Assembly (NCBI GenBank): GCA_963971285.1
Contig: OZ020244.1
Span: forward strand, 8,928,001 to 8,992,000
DNA from: Astropecten irregularis
Taxonomy: Eukaryota > Echinodermata > Asteroidea > Paxillosida > Astropectinidae
Direction of reading: 5' to 3'
Length of the DNA: 64,000 nucleotides
In this document: piece after piece, positions 37,935 to 45,970 of the stretch
Layout of the letters: the number at the start of each line of letters is the position of its first letter
How positions within the stretch are numbered: the first letter of the stretch is position 1
Program-made: the position numbers and the translations under genes
The notes under the pieces: generated by a model
Told to the model about the DNA's origin: nothing
Database searches by the model: none
The model's input: only the letters and a program-made list of their open reading frames with translations

Positions 37935-38016
37935 GGGTCTGGGCAAATAGCCCAGTGGATAAGCTCGTCGGCTTACAACCATGGGATACCGGGTTCGAGC
38001 ACGGTCTGTCCGGTCT
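37935..38016 (+). other. tRNA-like sequence, probably not a functional tRNA
   Basis: Box A-like TAGCCCAGTGG (37948) and box B-like GGTTCGAGCAC (37992) have tRNA-like spacing. A CTTACAA loop would give a UAC (valine) anticodon, but three anticodon-stem pairs fail and no good acceptor stem is visible. It is best read as a tRNA-derived relic or a pol III promoter-like element inside the Polinton. Confidence 0.4.
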
Positions 38017-38191
38017 GTAAAATTGAAATTAACATAGAAAAGAAAGAAATAGAAAAATAGAAAAAGAAAAAAATGTTTCTCGTTGAATATTTGGTGGGTA
38101 TTTAATAAGAAACATTAAAAACAAAATATCTTTAATAAAAAACAAGAAAAAAAAAACTTTAAACTTATGAACTCGGTACCCCAAAAAAAGG

Positions 38192-38217
38192 GGGGGTCAA
38201 CAGCTTTGTTGACCCCC
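38192..38217. other. GC-rich hairpin upstream of the TFIIB-like gene
   Basis: GGGGGTCAACA pairs perfectly with TGTTGACCCCC around a GCTT loop. No T-run follows, so a terminator is less likely; it lies 140 bp before the start of the TFIIB-like gene. Confidence 0.6.
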
Positions 38218-38357
38218 TTCGATGAGTTTGAGGCATAAAGCCCAGGCCCTTTACGCTCTTTATAAAAACGCCCACGCATTGTGAGTAAAGTATTGGGTGA
38301 AAAACAATGAATCAGTAAAAAAAATTAAAATAATTAATTTTTTAATAAACAATATAA

Positions 38358-38789
38358 ATGGATGAGATAGATATGTGTAATCACAACATCATGATCGACG
38401 AGGCTAAAGACGAGTATTATTGCGACAAGTGTGGATTAATTATAGGTTATAGTCTCATGGATTATTCTGTGGAAAATATTAATGGAAAGTATAATCAGAG
38501 ATTTTTTTACAAAAAAACAAAGGCTTCTATAGTAAAAAAAGTCTTTGATAAATTAAACATTCAATACCAAATGTGTGACCTTAAACTCATCGAGTTTAAA
38601 TTAAAACAAATATTAAAGGGAAAAATATCTAGGGGTCATCCACTCAGGTCGTTAATGGCAGTATGTTATCTAAAAAACGTTTTAAACGTAACCCAAGAAA
38701 CAGTACAAAAGTTATTTCAAGTAGAATTAAAATATTTTAATCAAGCGTTAAAAAGATACAACGAAACTTTTAAAGAGGAGGAGCTGTAG
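38358..38789 (+). CDS. TFIIB-like transcription factor of the Polinton
   Basis: A 143-residue protein with an N-terminal zinc-ribbon pattern: Cys7 and His9 pair with Cys22 and Cys25 in YYCDKCGLIIG, as in TFIIB/Brf. A basic linker follows, then one helical repeat at about 80-135 containing RGHPLRSLMAVCYL and a second helix set; RGHPLRS parallels the conserved cyclin-fold entry of archaeal, eukaryotic and giant-virus TFIIB. Cellular TFIIB is about 300 residues with two cyclin folds, so this is a short one-fold form. It would bind promoter DNA and help recruit RNA polymerase II. It starts at an ATG after an AT-rich leader and converges on the next gene. Zinc-ribbon assignment is good; the cyclin-fold call is by pattern only. 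Confidence 0.72.
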   Translation: MDEIDMCNHNIMIDEAKDEYYCDKCGLIIGYSLMDYSVENINGKYNQRFFYKKTKASIVKKVFDKLNIQYQMCDLKLIEFKLKQILKGKISRGHPLRSLMAVCYLKNVLNVTQETVQKLFQVELKYFNQALKRYNETFKEEEL

Positions 38790-38867
38790 GGTTAACTATC
38801 GCTTGACTTTCTTTATAACTCGGAGGTTTACTCTCGTCGTTTTTAAACGACTTTGTCAAACTTAAAC

Positions 38868-39539
38868 TTAATCTCCAAGTTTTTTCATAAGCTCTTTTTT
38901 TTCTTTGGCGAGTAAATCACTCGCCATCGCTTTAGCCTTTTCTTCAACTTGTCGTTCAAATTCAACTTTATTTAAATGTTTAGCTTCTTCTAACTTTGTA
39001 GAAGTTTTTAATCTTATCTTTTCTTTCAAGTCGTTAAATTTTTTAAGTTCTGACGTAATTAATACAAATTCTTCGTGAGAAATATCACCATCTTCGATGG
39101 CCTTTGACACGTATTCATCTATCGTGTTTAACTTTGCATCTGCTAAAATTTTAATCTGATCGTGTTTTTTACTCTTTACCGTTAATTTTTTGCTTGCGTA
39201 TTTAAGTACCGCGTAAAATCCAAAGGCACCTATGCTAGTCCCCTCTAAGACTAAGCCAATTGGGGCACTAATAACACCCATTAGTGCGGGGATTCCTATC
39301 GCGGCTGCAGTGACCCCCAGTACTTCAACCCCGTGTTCTACATATTGAATCGCAGAGATCCACCTTTTTAACTTTTTAAAAGAAACCTCGCGCGAGTTTC
39401 TTTCTTTACAGATTTGAGATTTTATCTCTTCAATTTTTTGAAGTCGAAAAATTTTAGTTTCGTCTTTAATATCATCACCGCTGCTTAAGTTTAGATTAGG
39501 ATATAAAGGTTTTATTTCATTTACATTAACGGCTGCCAT
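38868..39539 (-). CDS. Conserved Polinton membrane protein of unknown function
   Basis: A 223-residue protein. The centre (about 75-115) is a Gly/Ala-rich hydrophobic stretch with GVTAAAIGIPALMGV and GTSIGAFGFYAVL, probably one or two membrane passes. The C-terminal half is charged and helical, with IKILADAKLNTI and ISHEEFVLI, ending in a Lys/Glu-rich coiled coil. I recall similar proteins as uncharacterised frames in animal Polintons, so a virion or membrane role is likely, but no biochemical function is known to me. It starts at an ATG preceded by the promoter-like CTTATATATTAAAAA and follows the structural gene upstream by about 20 bases. Confidence 0.75.
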   Translation of the reverse strand: MAAVNVNEIKPLYPNLNLSSGDDIKDETKIFRLQKIEEIKSQICKERNSREVSFKKLKRWISAIQYVEHGVEVLGVTAAAIGIPALMGVISAPIGLVLEGTSIGAFGFYAVLKYASKKLTVKSKKHDQIKILADAKLNTIDEYVSKAIEDGDISHEEFVLITSELKKFNDLKEKIRLKTSTKLEEAKHLNKVEFERQVEEKAKAMASDLLAKEKKELMKKLGD

Positions 39540-39565
39540 ATTTTTAATATATAAGCGTTTTTAAA
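39540..39565 (-). promoter_or_regulatory. Promoter-like motif CTTATATATTAAAAA
   Basis: On the minus strand TTTAAAAACG leads into CTTATATATTAAAAA just before the ATG of the 223-residue protein. Almost the same string precedes the capsid gene at 45160-45190, so it is a shared TATA-like element and not simply AT-rich DNA. It overlaps the end of the upstream gene. Confidence 0.5.
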
Positions 39566-40753
39566 TTATTTCACATTCAATTAAAATCCCCGCGCCTTTG
39601 TTATTGATGATTTTTCCTTCCTCGTTTTTAATTGAAAAGGCAAGTTTATTAATTTTACCGTTTTTTAATGTTTTCCCAACGTGAGTTTGGCTCGTTTGGC
39701 TTGTGTGATAAAATGATAACACATTTGAAGGAAACCCATTGTAAAAATTATCACTCGTGTTTAACTGCTCGCAATGAATAAACGTAATGTTAAATGGGTT
39801 AATATCGTAATCACCCTTATAAATGACATTTGGGATTAACCTTCCTTTGGGCAAATTGAGCAAATTAGAAACTTCTCGGTTTAAACGTAGATTAAGGTTT
39901 ATATCAGTGACCCTTAAGGTCACCGTTTTACTTTCTCTATAGACTTTAAAGCTCACACCCGGTATCGTGTTTATCAATGACTCAAACCAATCGATACCAT
40001 AAAATCCAGGTAAAATAATGATGCTTCCTGATTTGCCCTCGGGCAAAGCCGTAACCTCACTCACCGGATGTAGTGCATTTACGATTGGCTCTTTATGTCC
40101 TAAAACAACGAGGCTGTTTTTAATTTGTGGTAAATGCATATTTTCTGTTTTTTCTTGATTGTCATTGTTGTATCCATATCGAAGTAAATCTGCGGCTAAT
40201 ACTTGACCTTCTATGATATATTCTATTCTTTTATTTAATAAATGTATTACATAGTTAACTTCATTTTGTAATTCATCATCAAGTCTATCCCTAGATGATT
40301 CTATGGTTCGTTTTCGTTGTCTGAGGACCTGTATTTCTTCTTGTATTTTTATTTCCACTTCGTTAAGAATTCCAGTATCATATCCGTCAAACATCTGTTT
40401 AATAATGCGTGTTATGATTTCTTCTCGGCTTTGTTGAATTTCTTCGGTTGTCATCGATAAATGAAATTGATTCATTATCTCAGGGGTCAGTTCTAATGAC
40501 TTTGTCTGTGGTTGTGAGCTTTCATCAGTTTGTCTATTGTCTCTAGGCCTACCGTTAGTATAAGCGGGTTGCCCATCTATCTCCTTTTCCCAAGTAATCT
40601 CACTGGATTTAGTTATGTTAAAATAGCCTACCGTAAACACGAGATTTTTAACGCGAATTTGTTTTGAGCCATCTAAATTATCAATCACCTCTTGCAATTT
40701 AAACGTTTGTTCGTTTTTTTGTCAAATAAAATGTGTGTTTTATTCCGCTCATT
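39561..40753 (-). pseudogene. Polinton structural-type protein with coiled coil, frame broken near N-terminus
   Basis: About 390 residues. A central coiled-coil segment (roughly 100-170, many Glu/Arg/Gln) precedes a beta-rich C-terminal half with FYGIDWFESLINTIPG, the FNITFIHCEQL stretch and a last segment INKLAFSIKNEEGKI, a layout like minor structural or fibre-type proteins of Polintons and adintoviruses. The only plausible ATG is at 40753, but the run of seven T on the plus strand (40714-40720, A on the coding strand) is one base too long and puts the first about 11 codons in another frame; the long frame itself has no ATG. It is divergent from the gene at 40792, sharing a short AT-rich region. 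The function is inference. Confidence 0.6.
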
Positions 40754-40791
40754 CTTACTCTACTTTTATTATAAAAAGACTTATATTATAA
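40754..40791. promoter_or_regulatory. Divergent promoter region
   Basis: Thirty-eight bases between two divergent starts, with TATTATAAAAAG and CTTATATTATAAATG running into the plus-strand start. The latter resembles the CTTATATATTAAAAA element before other Polinton genes. Confidence 0.45.
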
Positions 40792-42051
40792 ATGGGAAAC
40801 TCTTTAGGCGCTTTAGCTATTATCGTCAATAAAAATAATACTTTTTTTGTACAATTTAAAGATATGTCAACCGCGTATAAATTACCACGTGTTAAAACGG
40901 ACGAAGCAATCACACGATGGCAAACCAACCCTTTGTCCTGTTATCAAAACCAATTCAACTTTGCGATTTATTGTGCCACGACCGCGTGTGGAGTAGGTCT
41001 TGACCTCCTCCACAATAAAAACCAATATATTTCATCGCTGTTTCATTTTCACGTGTATTATACTATACGAAAAATATTTTATAATTTGGTAGCACCTATA
41101 CCTGGTGATGATGTATTTAACGCGTTAAATAACCGTTATGATACGAGAGCTTTTACGGACACGTGCCGCGTATTTGGCATCGATCGAAGCAAGTCTTTTA
41201 AACAAACGAGAGATACGACCTCAAACGGCTTGGGCACTGCTTTTTAATACAATTCGGGGTCGGTTCCAGTGCCGGGGAAAAACTATGACCCCCACGACTT
41301 GGGTGTAAACTACGGTACGTATGCAGGCTCAACTTTTATGGGATTTGGTTTAATGGATCCACCAAAAGGATCGGGTCACGCGAGTACCTATACGGTCACT
41401 TGGCTTGAACAATCCAATAATGTTTTAGGTGCTTGGACAGACTTTATTTCAAAGACGAGTTCTTTTACCGATGTTGGAATTACAAAAATTAACGAATCGA
41501 TTAGGGCTTACGTGTACGCGCTTTTAGGTGCACAAGCACAAACAAAAACCAGTGCATTAACCCCGGGAACTGGTTTAGATGCGCAGCATCAGTTTGTTAC
41601 CATCGTAGAAAGTCTTATTAATAGCGAACCAGATTTAGAGCAAAGTATCAATCAATTTCAAGATTCACTGCAGTATGCTAAAACTCCACTCAACTTTGTC
41701 GTAAGACCCGGGCTATACCTCATTCCGTCAGATATGGATTTAAGGGTAGGCATACACGATGGTTACAATAATAACTTGCAAATTGCACCTTTAACCGCTA
41801 AACAGGGATTTCAACCAACCTTAAACGCTCCGATACAAGTTGATGACTTTGATCCTCAGCCAACCCTTGAATCCAAACCCACTCAAGAACCAACAGAAGA
41901 ACCTACACCACGTTTATCACCTATACCTAAAACCTCAGAGTCAAATCCTAAAGCATCTTTAGACATTCATCAAGATGAAAAAATATCTTTAACGATAGGA
42001 ACAGTTGCAATCATTGCGATAAGAGTTTTAGTTTACAAAATTTTGACTTAA
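40792..42051 (+). pseudogene. Conserved Polinton virion-type protein, split by an internal stop codon
   Basis: Two frames, 40792-41247 and 41269-42051, are in the same phase, separated by TAA at 41245 and with no ATG at the start of the second, so one gene of about 420 residues carries a nonsense codon. Part 1 has KTDEAITRWQTNPLSCYQNQ and FHVYYTIRKIFYNL. Part 2 has GITKINESIRAYVYALLGAQ and a Pro/Thr/Glu-rich linker before a C-terminal hydrophobic segment SLTIGTVAIIAIRVLVY that may anchor in a membrane. I recall the same architecture in many animal Polintons, where its function is not established; a capsid- or membrane-associated role is inference. It shares a convergent terminator-like hairpin with the next gene. 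Confidence 0.75.
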
Positions 42052-42072
42052 AAAAATATAAATATTTAAACC

Positions 42073-42120
42073 AAAAAAATTACCCACAAGCTCAAAAGAG
42101 CTTGGGGGTTATTTTTTTTA
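42073..42120. terminator. Bidirectional hairpin between convergent Polinton genes
   Basis: An A-run then CAAGCTC pairs with GAGCTTG and a T-run around an AAAA loop; the outer stem is imperfect. It sits in the 90-base gap between a plus-strand stop and a minus-strand stop, so it would serve both transcripts. It is the same design as the hairpin at 37511. Confidence 0.65.
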
Positions 42121-42140
42121 TTATTTGTTAAAAAACAAAA

Positions 42141-42785
42141 CTACCAATTATTTTTAATATAAGCAATAATTAAAGCACCTGCACCTATAAATAAAGCCCA
42201 CACGTGTTCTGCTAGCCAGCCAACTGATTTACTTAAAACATTTAGTAACCAACTTATGACGCTACCAATGACCCCCGGCAGCGCACCTAATGCGGCTAAC
42301 CCTAATTTTTTCAAAGCGTTTGCAAAGTTTTCCAAGTGCTTGTGTACCCACTCTTTAATGCCGCCTCCTGATGGTGGTTCAGGTTTAGGCGCGGGTGGCT
42401 CTGGGGTTGGGATACCTACGCCTCTAACGGCTGCTACCACCGAGCTTACCAGTGTGCTGATGGCCATAGAAATTGCTGCTAAAATACTCGCGATCGTGAC
42501 ACCTTGCTCTTTAAATAAAAACTTAATTTTTTCTCTAAGCGTTACATCACTGTCTAACATTATATTGATTGTTTCTTTGACGCGATTGATTTGAGATTTT
42601 ATTTTATCTGATTCTCTAATGATATTATTAGACCTTTCTCGTATTTCAATGTTTATATTTTCTAACTCTTCTGTGAGTGATCCTATTTGTTCTTCATCTT
42701 CTGCTTTTTTTGCTTCGTTTAATTCTTTTTTAACTCTTTCTTTTGTCTCATTTAACTCAGTTAGCTTTGTTTGGGAACGGCACAT
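42141..42785 (-). CDS. Conserved Polinton membrane protein, possibly N-terminally shortened
   Basis: A 214-residue protein. The N-terminal 80 residues form a charged coiled coil. REKIKFLFKEQGVTIASIL leads into a first hydrophobic segment (about 95-120). A Pro-rich linker with PEPPAPKPEPP is followed by GGGIKEWVHKHLENF and two C-terminal hydrophobic segments (about 163-210) with LGALPGVIGSVISWLL. I know this architecture from animal Polinton gene sets, where versions are longer at the N-terminus; function unknown, probably a virion membrane protein. The ATG at 42785 has an in-frame stop three codons upstream and lies 38 bases from the 354-bp foldback insertion, so the original start may have been lost. 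Confidence 0.7.
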   Translation of the reverse strand: MCRSQTKLTELNETKERVKKELNEAKKAEDEEQIGSLTEELENINIEIRERSNNIIRESDKIKSQINRVKETINIMLDSDVTLREKIKFLFKEQGVTIASILAAISMAISTLVSSVVAAVRGVGIPTPEPPAPKPEPPSGGGIKEWVHKHLENFANALKKLGLAALGALPGVIGSVISWLLNVLSKSVGWLAEHVWALFIGAGALIIAYIKNNW

Positions 42786-42822
42786 GGGGGATCACTCAAA
42801 GAGGATACGGCTTTTTAATTAA

Positions 42823-43176
42823 TATATTCGTGAAATAACCACAAGGGAAACTGACTGAGTTATTTTAAGTCATTGAAAAGTGAACAAAGCATATGCCGTT
42901 CCCAGGTTGCAGCATTGTTGCGTGTATCATTGAAACGATCCCTGGGGTGTGGCGGTGTGTGCGTGGTTTCATGGCTTCTGACTGCCAAACGAACAAAGAT
43001 AGTTGACTATTGGGGTCACCACCAACATAGGGCTGGATGGCTCAGTTGGTAGAGCGCCTGTACGGTATTCAGGAGGTCGCCGGTTCGAATCCCGCTCCAG
43101 TCAATTTTTCTTTGTTCACTTTTCAATGACTTAAAATAACTCAGTCAGTTTCCCTTGTGGTTATTTCACGAATATA
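42823..43176. mobile_element. 354-bp foldback element carrying a tRNA-like sequence
   Basis: The left arm, from TATATTCGTGAAATAACC to about 42888, is the inverse of the right arm ending at 43176, giving about 66-bp arms. Between them lies a tRNA-like unit (about 43030-43104) with acceptor halves GGCTGGA/TCCAGTC, box A-like TGGCTCAGTTGG and box B-like GGTTCGAATCCCG. Nearly the same internal sequence occurs in host DNA at 3112-3305, so a host repeat has entered the Polinton. Target duplication unclear. Confidence 0.85.
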
Positions 43177-43265
43177 AAAAATTAAAAATTGCTATAAATA
43201 ACTTGATAGGTAGTTATTAGCAAATTTTTTACAAAATACAACAAATGATAACAACAATTAGGTTG

Positions 43266-43871
43266 TTAATCAAAAACGTGATATGAAACTGGAGGTTCTG
43301 TGTTAATAACCAATTTACTATATTTTTTATCACGCAAATGTTTTTTAATTACGTCTCTTTTTTGATCACACACAACATCATTTTCATCTAATGCAATATC
43401 AAAACTCGTTTTATCTTTTGTATAAAACATCGCAACCCAACTTGTATTCTCACGATAGTCTTTTAAAACCGAATTATACTTTTGTGTTAATAACCAACAG
43501 CTATGGTTATAATGCCTCCCAGAGAAAGCGATTTTGCTCAACGCACATGTTTTTTTTCGATATTTTATTTCCTGCTGACTCGAACAATCATCTATGATAA
43601 ATAACGTTTTTATTCCATCTAAAATATTTTGATACAAATCTAGGGCTTCATTTAAAGTTATTTTTTCAAAGTCTAAATCACACAAATATACATTTTCATC
43701 CATTGATATCCAAAGCCTCGATAAATAAGTTTTATTTTTAAATAAGGTCGGGCAAATGACCACGATCGATTCAAATTTACAACGATATTCGGTTTCCAAT
43801 AAATCTAAAATCCATTTAGTCTTTCCCGAGTTTGTTTTTCCTACAATTAAAGCACAATGACAAGATTCCAT
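43266..43871 (-). CDS. Polinton genome-packaging ATPase (FtsK/HerA, A32-like)
   Basis: A 201-residue protein with Walker A GKTNSGKT at 11-18 and Walker B LFIIDD at 90-95, followed by a sensor-like stretch WLLTQKYNSV near 126. This fits the packaging ATPases of Polintons, virophages and adintoviruses (about 200-250 residues), which translocate viral DNA into preformed capsids. It lies 16 bases downstream of the capsid gene on the same strand, the usual morphogenesis order. It starts at an ATG after AAAGCTTATTAAAATAA and ends before the foldback insertion. The frame is intact. The Polinton type is clear; enzymatic activity is not tested. Confidence 0.92.
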   Translation of the reverse strand: MESCHCALIVGKTNSGKTKWILDLLETEYRCKFESIVVICPTLFKNKTYLSRLWISMDENVYLCDLDFEKITLNEALDLYQNILDGIKTLFIIDDCSSQQEIKYRKKTCALSKIAFSGRHYNHSCWLLTQKYNSVLKDYRENTSWVAMFYTKDKTSFDIALDENDVVCDQKRDVIKKHLRDKKYSKLVINTEPPVSYHVFD

Positions 43872-43887
43872 TTATTTTAATAAGCTT

Positions 43888-45151
43888 TTAAAAAACTAAA
43901 TTCTTAAAATTTCCATCCTCAATGGTTAATTGCGCATCCATGACCAAAAATACAAACATCGTTAAATCCCCCGCTGTTTCAGCCTCTCGAGTCATCTGAA
44001 TCTGAATTCCTCCTCCGTCGTTTAAACGTCTTCCACTTCCGTGAGCACTATTATCATCAGTTGAGCGAAAATCTAGCCACAGGCCGTATTTATCTTTATA
44101 GTAGCCAGCCATTTCTATGCCCACTAAATTTAAATTTTTTACAATCGATTGACCATTTTCGGTATCGCTATCACCAAAACATTTATTAACTTCTTGCCAG
44201 TGCTGATACTCAAACATACCTTGCGAGAAAAGTTGATTGGGTTTTCCTTCGACCGTAATGCTGGTTTTGCTAATGTGGGGATTGTAAAATCTTTGAGGGT
44301 TTTTTACCGTTGGATCTCTAAATAAGATTAAAACGCCTTTGAGACTTTTAATCGGTTGATTAATCATAACGTTCCATAAGGTATCCGATTTGTTGATCGA
44401 TCTTGTTTCTAAATTATGTACGTGATCAAAAAGATAGTATTTCATTCGTTTGTTTTTTTAGCTCTTGTGCCAAATCTCGGCTAGTGACAACTTCGTATTC
44501 AAGCGTTAAATCCGAAATTGAATATTGGGCACTTGTATCCGAGCTATTAACGACTTTATCGTGATCGTTAAATGTTAATTCATACGTCAGGGGCTGCTTT
44601 AGACTGCTAGGATAAAAAGGATGATGTGCCGTTAAAAGCTCAATATCTAAAGGAATACAATATCGATTACCAAACGCGTCGGCGATAGCTTTATCTTTTC
44701 CGCTATTATTTTCAGCATTAGCATCTGCCGCGCCTAATCTTAATTTTGTAACGTTTTCTTTTTCAAGGCCTACATAAGCCATATTTCGTGTAATATAGGG
44801 ATGCAGCCAGTTATCTTTAAAATTGTGAAAGACATCTGCATCGCGATAACTCACGATTGTGTTACCTTGAATCCTAACATTGATTTCGCGTATTAAGTTA
44901 CGACATAAGTTGTTAAACACCGTTCGATTACCATCTGACCCTCCCTCTAACTCGAGTTTAAAAGCGAGTTTAGAAGTACCGGGTACGATAACATCGTCGG
45001 GTCCTAATTGCGGAAACTTAACGATGAGTTTTTGACCAGCCGCAATTGTGCTTGGATTATGAGTGATTGACACTTCTCTTCGTTCGCCTTTAATGGCTTT
45101 AGGGATTTTAAGACGCCTCATTGGGTTTAGTTTTTTACCGTAATGATTCAT
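43888..45151 (-). pseudogene. Polinton major capsid protein (double jelly-roll), frameshifted
   Basis: The N-terminal frame (45151-44426, 241 residues) and the C-terminal frame (44445-43888, 185 residues) together match the 400-650 residue double jelly-roll capsid protein of Polintons and adintoviruses. Markers are SKLAFKLELEGGSDG, CRNLIREINVRIQG and ELLTAHHPFYPSSL in the first half, and INKSDTLWNVMINQ, PIKSLKGVLILFRD, ITVEGKPNQLFSQGM and LWLDFRSTDDNSAHG in the second. The halves overlap by 20 bases and need a +1 shift at a seven-A coding run (44453-44459) that is one base too long. It starts at an ATG behind the CTTATATATTAAAAA motif and is divergent from the gene at 45209. Whether the break is decay, assembly error or recoding is open. 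Confidence 0.88.
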
Positions 45152-45208
45152 AGTTCAAAATAGTGTGTTTTTAATATATAAGGTTTTTAAATTAGTATAA
45201 ATAAAAAG
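45152..45208. promoter_or_regulatory. Divergent promoter region of capsid gene and 45209 gene
   Basis: TTTTTAATATATAAGG then TTTTTAAATTA on the plus strand is, read on the minus strand, the same TATA-like element found before the 223-residue protein at 39540. It lies about 25 bases before the plus-strand ATG and about 20 before the capsid ATG, placed to serve both. Confidence 0.5.
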
Positions 45209-45631
45209 ATGGCAGGAATAGCAATGATGGTTGGCGGGGCAGTAGTAAATGCGTTAGCGTTTACCGGTAGTAACTTTTTATTTAGCAGTTTATCAAAACA
45301 ACAAATTGACAAAGAACGAAAAAGACACGACTTAGCATTAGAAAAATTAGCGCAAGCCAAAGAAGATTGGGAACAACAACGCGTTAAATATCTCGATTAT
45401 TTGAATAAACGTATGGTACAACAAAAATTATCAAAAAGAACGTTTAGTAACGTAAACGAAGCGCTTAGAGTGTACAGCGAAATAACGGGTGAAAATTACG
45501 ATTTAGAATTACCACCTAAAGCAAAACTTAGTGACTTTTATACTCCGAGTGATGATCAACAAATTAGAGAACTCGTGTGGATATTAGGTGGTACAGCCGC
45601 AGTGGGATTCTTCATTTATAGATATGTATAA
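45209..45631 (+). CDS. Conserved small Polinton protein with two membrane segments
   Basis: A 140-residue protein. The N-terminus IAMMVGGAVVNALAFTGSNF is hydrophobic and Gly-rich. A charged helix with KERKRHDLALEKLAQAKEDW follows, then LSDFYTPSDDQQIREL and a C-terminal hydrophobic helix with ILGGTAAVGFFIYRYV. The YTPSD..Q.RE signature and flanking hydrophobic ends recur in animal Polintons, always as an uncharacterised frame; a virion membrane role is inference. It stops 8 bases before the integrase start. A truncated second copy lies at 46542-46930. Confidence 0.78.
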   Translation: MAGIAMMVGGAVVNALAFTGSNFLFSSLSKQQIDKERKRHDLALEKLAQAKEDWEQQRVKYLDYLNKRMVQQKLSKRTFSNVNEALRVYSEITGENYDLELPPKAKLSDFYTPSDDQQIRELVWILGGTAAVGFFIYRYV

Positions 45632-45638
45632 AATAAAA

Positions 45639-45970
45639 ATGAGCGAGTTAAATAAAAAACAAAGAGAACAGCTTTCAGGTTTGTTTTACAGTCCTAAAGG
45701 TTATTGGAAAGGTGAGGGTGCTGTTACGCAATTGCATAAAAAAAACGAGAATTGATAAACAAAAAGTTAGATCTTGGTTAAAAAAACAAGCCGTTTGGCA
45801 AATTTATTTACCACCTCCCTCATATGTACCCAGGCCGACGGCAATGTCGAGTGATTGGTTAGAACCAAATTACGTACATCAGTTAGATGTATTATACTTA
45901 CCCTGGGATCTAGTTAAACAAAAAAGGTTTAAATACGCGTTGACGGTCATAGACGTGGCGAGTCGGTATA
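45639..45970 (+). pseudogene. Integrase copy A, truncated N-terminal part
   Basis: Starts at ATG 45639 with LFYSPKGYWKGEGAV, the N-terminal region of Polinton integrases. An eight-A run (45738-45745) is one base too long and ends the first frame. The other frame continues with KQKVRSWLKKQAVW and HQLDVLYLPWD (first catalytic Asp) to VIDVASRY at 45970. There the sequence jumps into a copy of the polymerase gene, so the other catalytic residues are absent. Unlike copy B it has no stop at the Tyr-Leu-Pro-Pro-Pro position (45810). It is a relic of the 728-bp duplication. Confidence 0.85.

Larger units (their letters stand above)
37550..38357. other. Intergenic region of the Polinton with palindromes
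   Basis: There is no gene across about 800 bp. It contains a perfect 25-base palindrome around CACTTAAGGTTA at 37591-37615, two imperfect copies of a segment containing CATGACTGAAC (37711 and 37801 areas), a tRNA-like sequence (37935-38016) and a GC-rich hairpin (38192-38217). GC content is higher than in the surrounding genes. Confidence 0.6.

Noticed and set aside
42256-42822. Plus-strand frames opposite the coiled-coil membrane protein
   Set aside because: They are shadows of the minus-strand gene with atypical composition.
43030-43104. A functional tRNA gene by box A, box B and acceptor pairing
   Set aside because: The anticodon loop lacks U33, the anticodon stem has a mismatch, and the same sequence is part of a dispersed repeat.
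44426-44460. Programmed -1 frameshift in the capsid gene at the A-run
   Set aside because: The downstream half is in the +1 phase, and a -1 slip there would soon meet a stop, so a canonical -1 site does not fit.
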